DNA of 6,120 nucleotides, taken from positions 1 to 6,120 of the forward strand of contig JAKAPV010000184.1 of assembly GCA_021806845.1 (NCBI GenBank), given 5' to 3'. The notes beneath the pieces were generated by a model. The model did no database searches, had not been told where the DNA came from, and worked only from the letters and a program-made list of their open reading frames with translations. Of this stretch, positions 5,285-6,120 are shown piece by piece (the stretch's first letter is position 1; each line of letters begins with the position of its first letter). Made by a program: the position numbers and the translations under genes. Source of the stretch: Bacillota bacterium. Its GTDB lineage: Bacteria > Bacillota > Sulfobacillia > JAJZYS01 > JAJYTV01.

Positions 5285-6120
5285 CGGTCGTCACCGCCCC
5301 CCACTGCCTGCGCGACAAAGTTGTAGGCCGGCCAAGGACCGGAGACCTGGACGCCGACCCCTTCTGTCGCCTGCACGCGCTCCATCGCACTGGTGAAGCC
5401 GGCTGTCTTTGCCTCGCTGACCAGACAGGCGCATCGCAGAACCGTTGCGTCGGAGCCGTCGGATGGATCCCGATGCTCCTCCACCAACTCCTCGACCAAG
5501 GCATGAAGCTCCGCGAGGACCCGTGCGCGCAGGGCGGCCCGTCTGTCCAGATACATCTCGGCGAACACGCGCCGCTCCTGTTCTTGTTGCAGGTAGCGCA
5601 CGCCCGCGGGAGCATGATCGTGCTCCGCGCGGGCCCTCGCGTGGTGTTCCATGAGTATCTCCGTGCGTACCGCTTCGGGATCCCAAAAGACGCGCACTCC
5701 GTATTCACGGCGGCCGCGCACCTTGGCCATCCGCTGTCGCAGGTCGTCGACGTTCTGCTCGAGCCATGTGCGCACTGCCGAGGCCGGCGCGCCGCCGTCC
5801 GCTTTGATCAGCGTATTGAACTTGCATGGCACCAGGGCGTCATACATTTGCATGGCCTGCTTCAGCACCGCGTCATGCGCCTTAACCCAACTGATCACGA
5901 TCTCTTCGTCGTCGGATGCGTAGGGCGAGGCCGGGCAAGGATGCCCGATCGCGGCGAGTTCCTCAGATCGCACTTCCGCGAGAGCCACGCCTTCGAGGCC
6001 GAAAAGTTCCCGCAGATCGGTCGGCGAGCCCTCGACGACACCGTACACATACCAGGCGTCGTCGAGTGATGGCGGCGGGTCGAACGGGGCATCCCAATCG
6101 ACATGCAGGCCGTCTCCCTC
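5281..6120 (-). CDS. gvpF: GvpF/GvpL-family gas vesicle protein (5' end beyond window)
   Basis: GvpF/L proteins are accessory proteins in gas vesicle assembly that bind GvpA and act in the cytoplasm or at the vesicle wall. Family marks seen, numbered from the V encoded at 6048: YVYGVVEG at the start of the first ferredoxin-like domain; the helix WVKAHDAVLKQAMQMYDALV followed by PCKFNTL (family LPMRFGT); EYGVRVFWD (115-123); GVRYLQQEQERR (149-160, family GRAYL); a helical segment; CACLVSEAKTAGF; and the C-terminal SGPWPAYNFV (236-245). The frame has no ATG, GTG or TTG between 6049 and the window edge and continues as an acidic Pro-rich stretch (WDAPFDPPPSLDDAWY), so the start probably lies beyond the window, giving an N-terminal extension or fusion. 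F and L cannot be separated by eye. It overlaps the next gene by 4 bases. Confidence 0.88.
   Translation of the reverse strand, partial: EGDGLHVDWDAPFDPPPSLDDAWYVYGVVEGSPTDLRELFGLEGVALAEVRSEELAAIGHPCPASPYASDDEEIVISWVKAHDAVLKQAMQMYDALVPCKFNTLIKADGGAPASAVRTWLEQNVDDLRQRMAKVRGRREYGVRVFWDPEAVRTEILMEHHARARAEHDHAPAGVRYLQQEQERRVFAEMYLDRRAALRARVLAELHALVEELVEEHRDPSDGSDATVLRCACLVSEAKTAGFTSAMERVQATEGVGVQVSGPWPAYNFVAQAVGGGDDR

Noticed and set aside
1..6120. CRISPR array, tRNA or rRNA gene
   Set aside because: No regularly spaced direct repeats, no cloverleaf-like sequence with a GTTCRA T-loop and no rRNA signature were found by eye.

Overview
The window is high-GC bacterial DNA with strong purine-rich Shine-Dalgarno sequences, several GTG starts and tight operon spacing. 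No rRNA or tRNA gene is visible and the host genus cannot be named. The short-loop cytochrome bd oxidase, the gas vesicle genes and the EAL-PAS protein all fit an environmental bacterium that meets changing oxygen. That lifestyle is an inference.

Layout. Positions 1-1802 (minus strand) hold cydA and the first 138 codons of cydB, which together encode a cytochrome bd-type quinol oxidase. cydB runs off the left edge. A divergent intergenic stretch of about 350 bases follows. A plus-strand gene (2153-3319) then encodes an EAL-PAS protein whose EAL domain has lost the usual DDFG metal-site motif and whose PAS domain carries a cysteine cluster. From 3320 to 4337 there is about 1 kb without an intact gene. 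It holds a C-terminal fragment of an IS1380-like transposase, a reading frame that weakly resembles the N-terminal half of MucR-type regulators, and a strong 46-base near-perfect hairpin. This looks like a decayed mobile-element scar between two functional modules.

From the right edge down to 4338 (minus strand) lies the distal end of a gas vesicle operon. It contains a GvpF/GvpL-family protein (5' end beyond the window), a GvpA/J/M/S-family protein overlapping it by 4 bases, and gvpO 32 bases further on. The middle gene is the most unusual item: a short gas vesicle structural-type domain is followed by an extra domain of about 85 residues that resembles a bacterial PH/GRAM fold. No plain gvpA, gvpN, gvpK or gvpG is visible, so the main cluster should continue to the right of the window.

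How the genes could work together. cydAB would support respiration at low oxygen, the gvp genes buoyancy, and the EAL-PAS protein could be a redox- or ligand-responsive c-di-GMP-binding sensor. The sequence does not prove a regulatory link between these modules; they are only neighbours.
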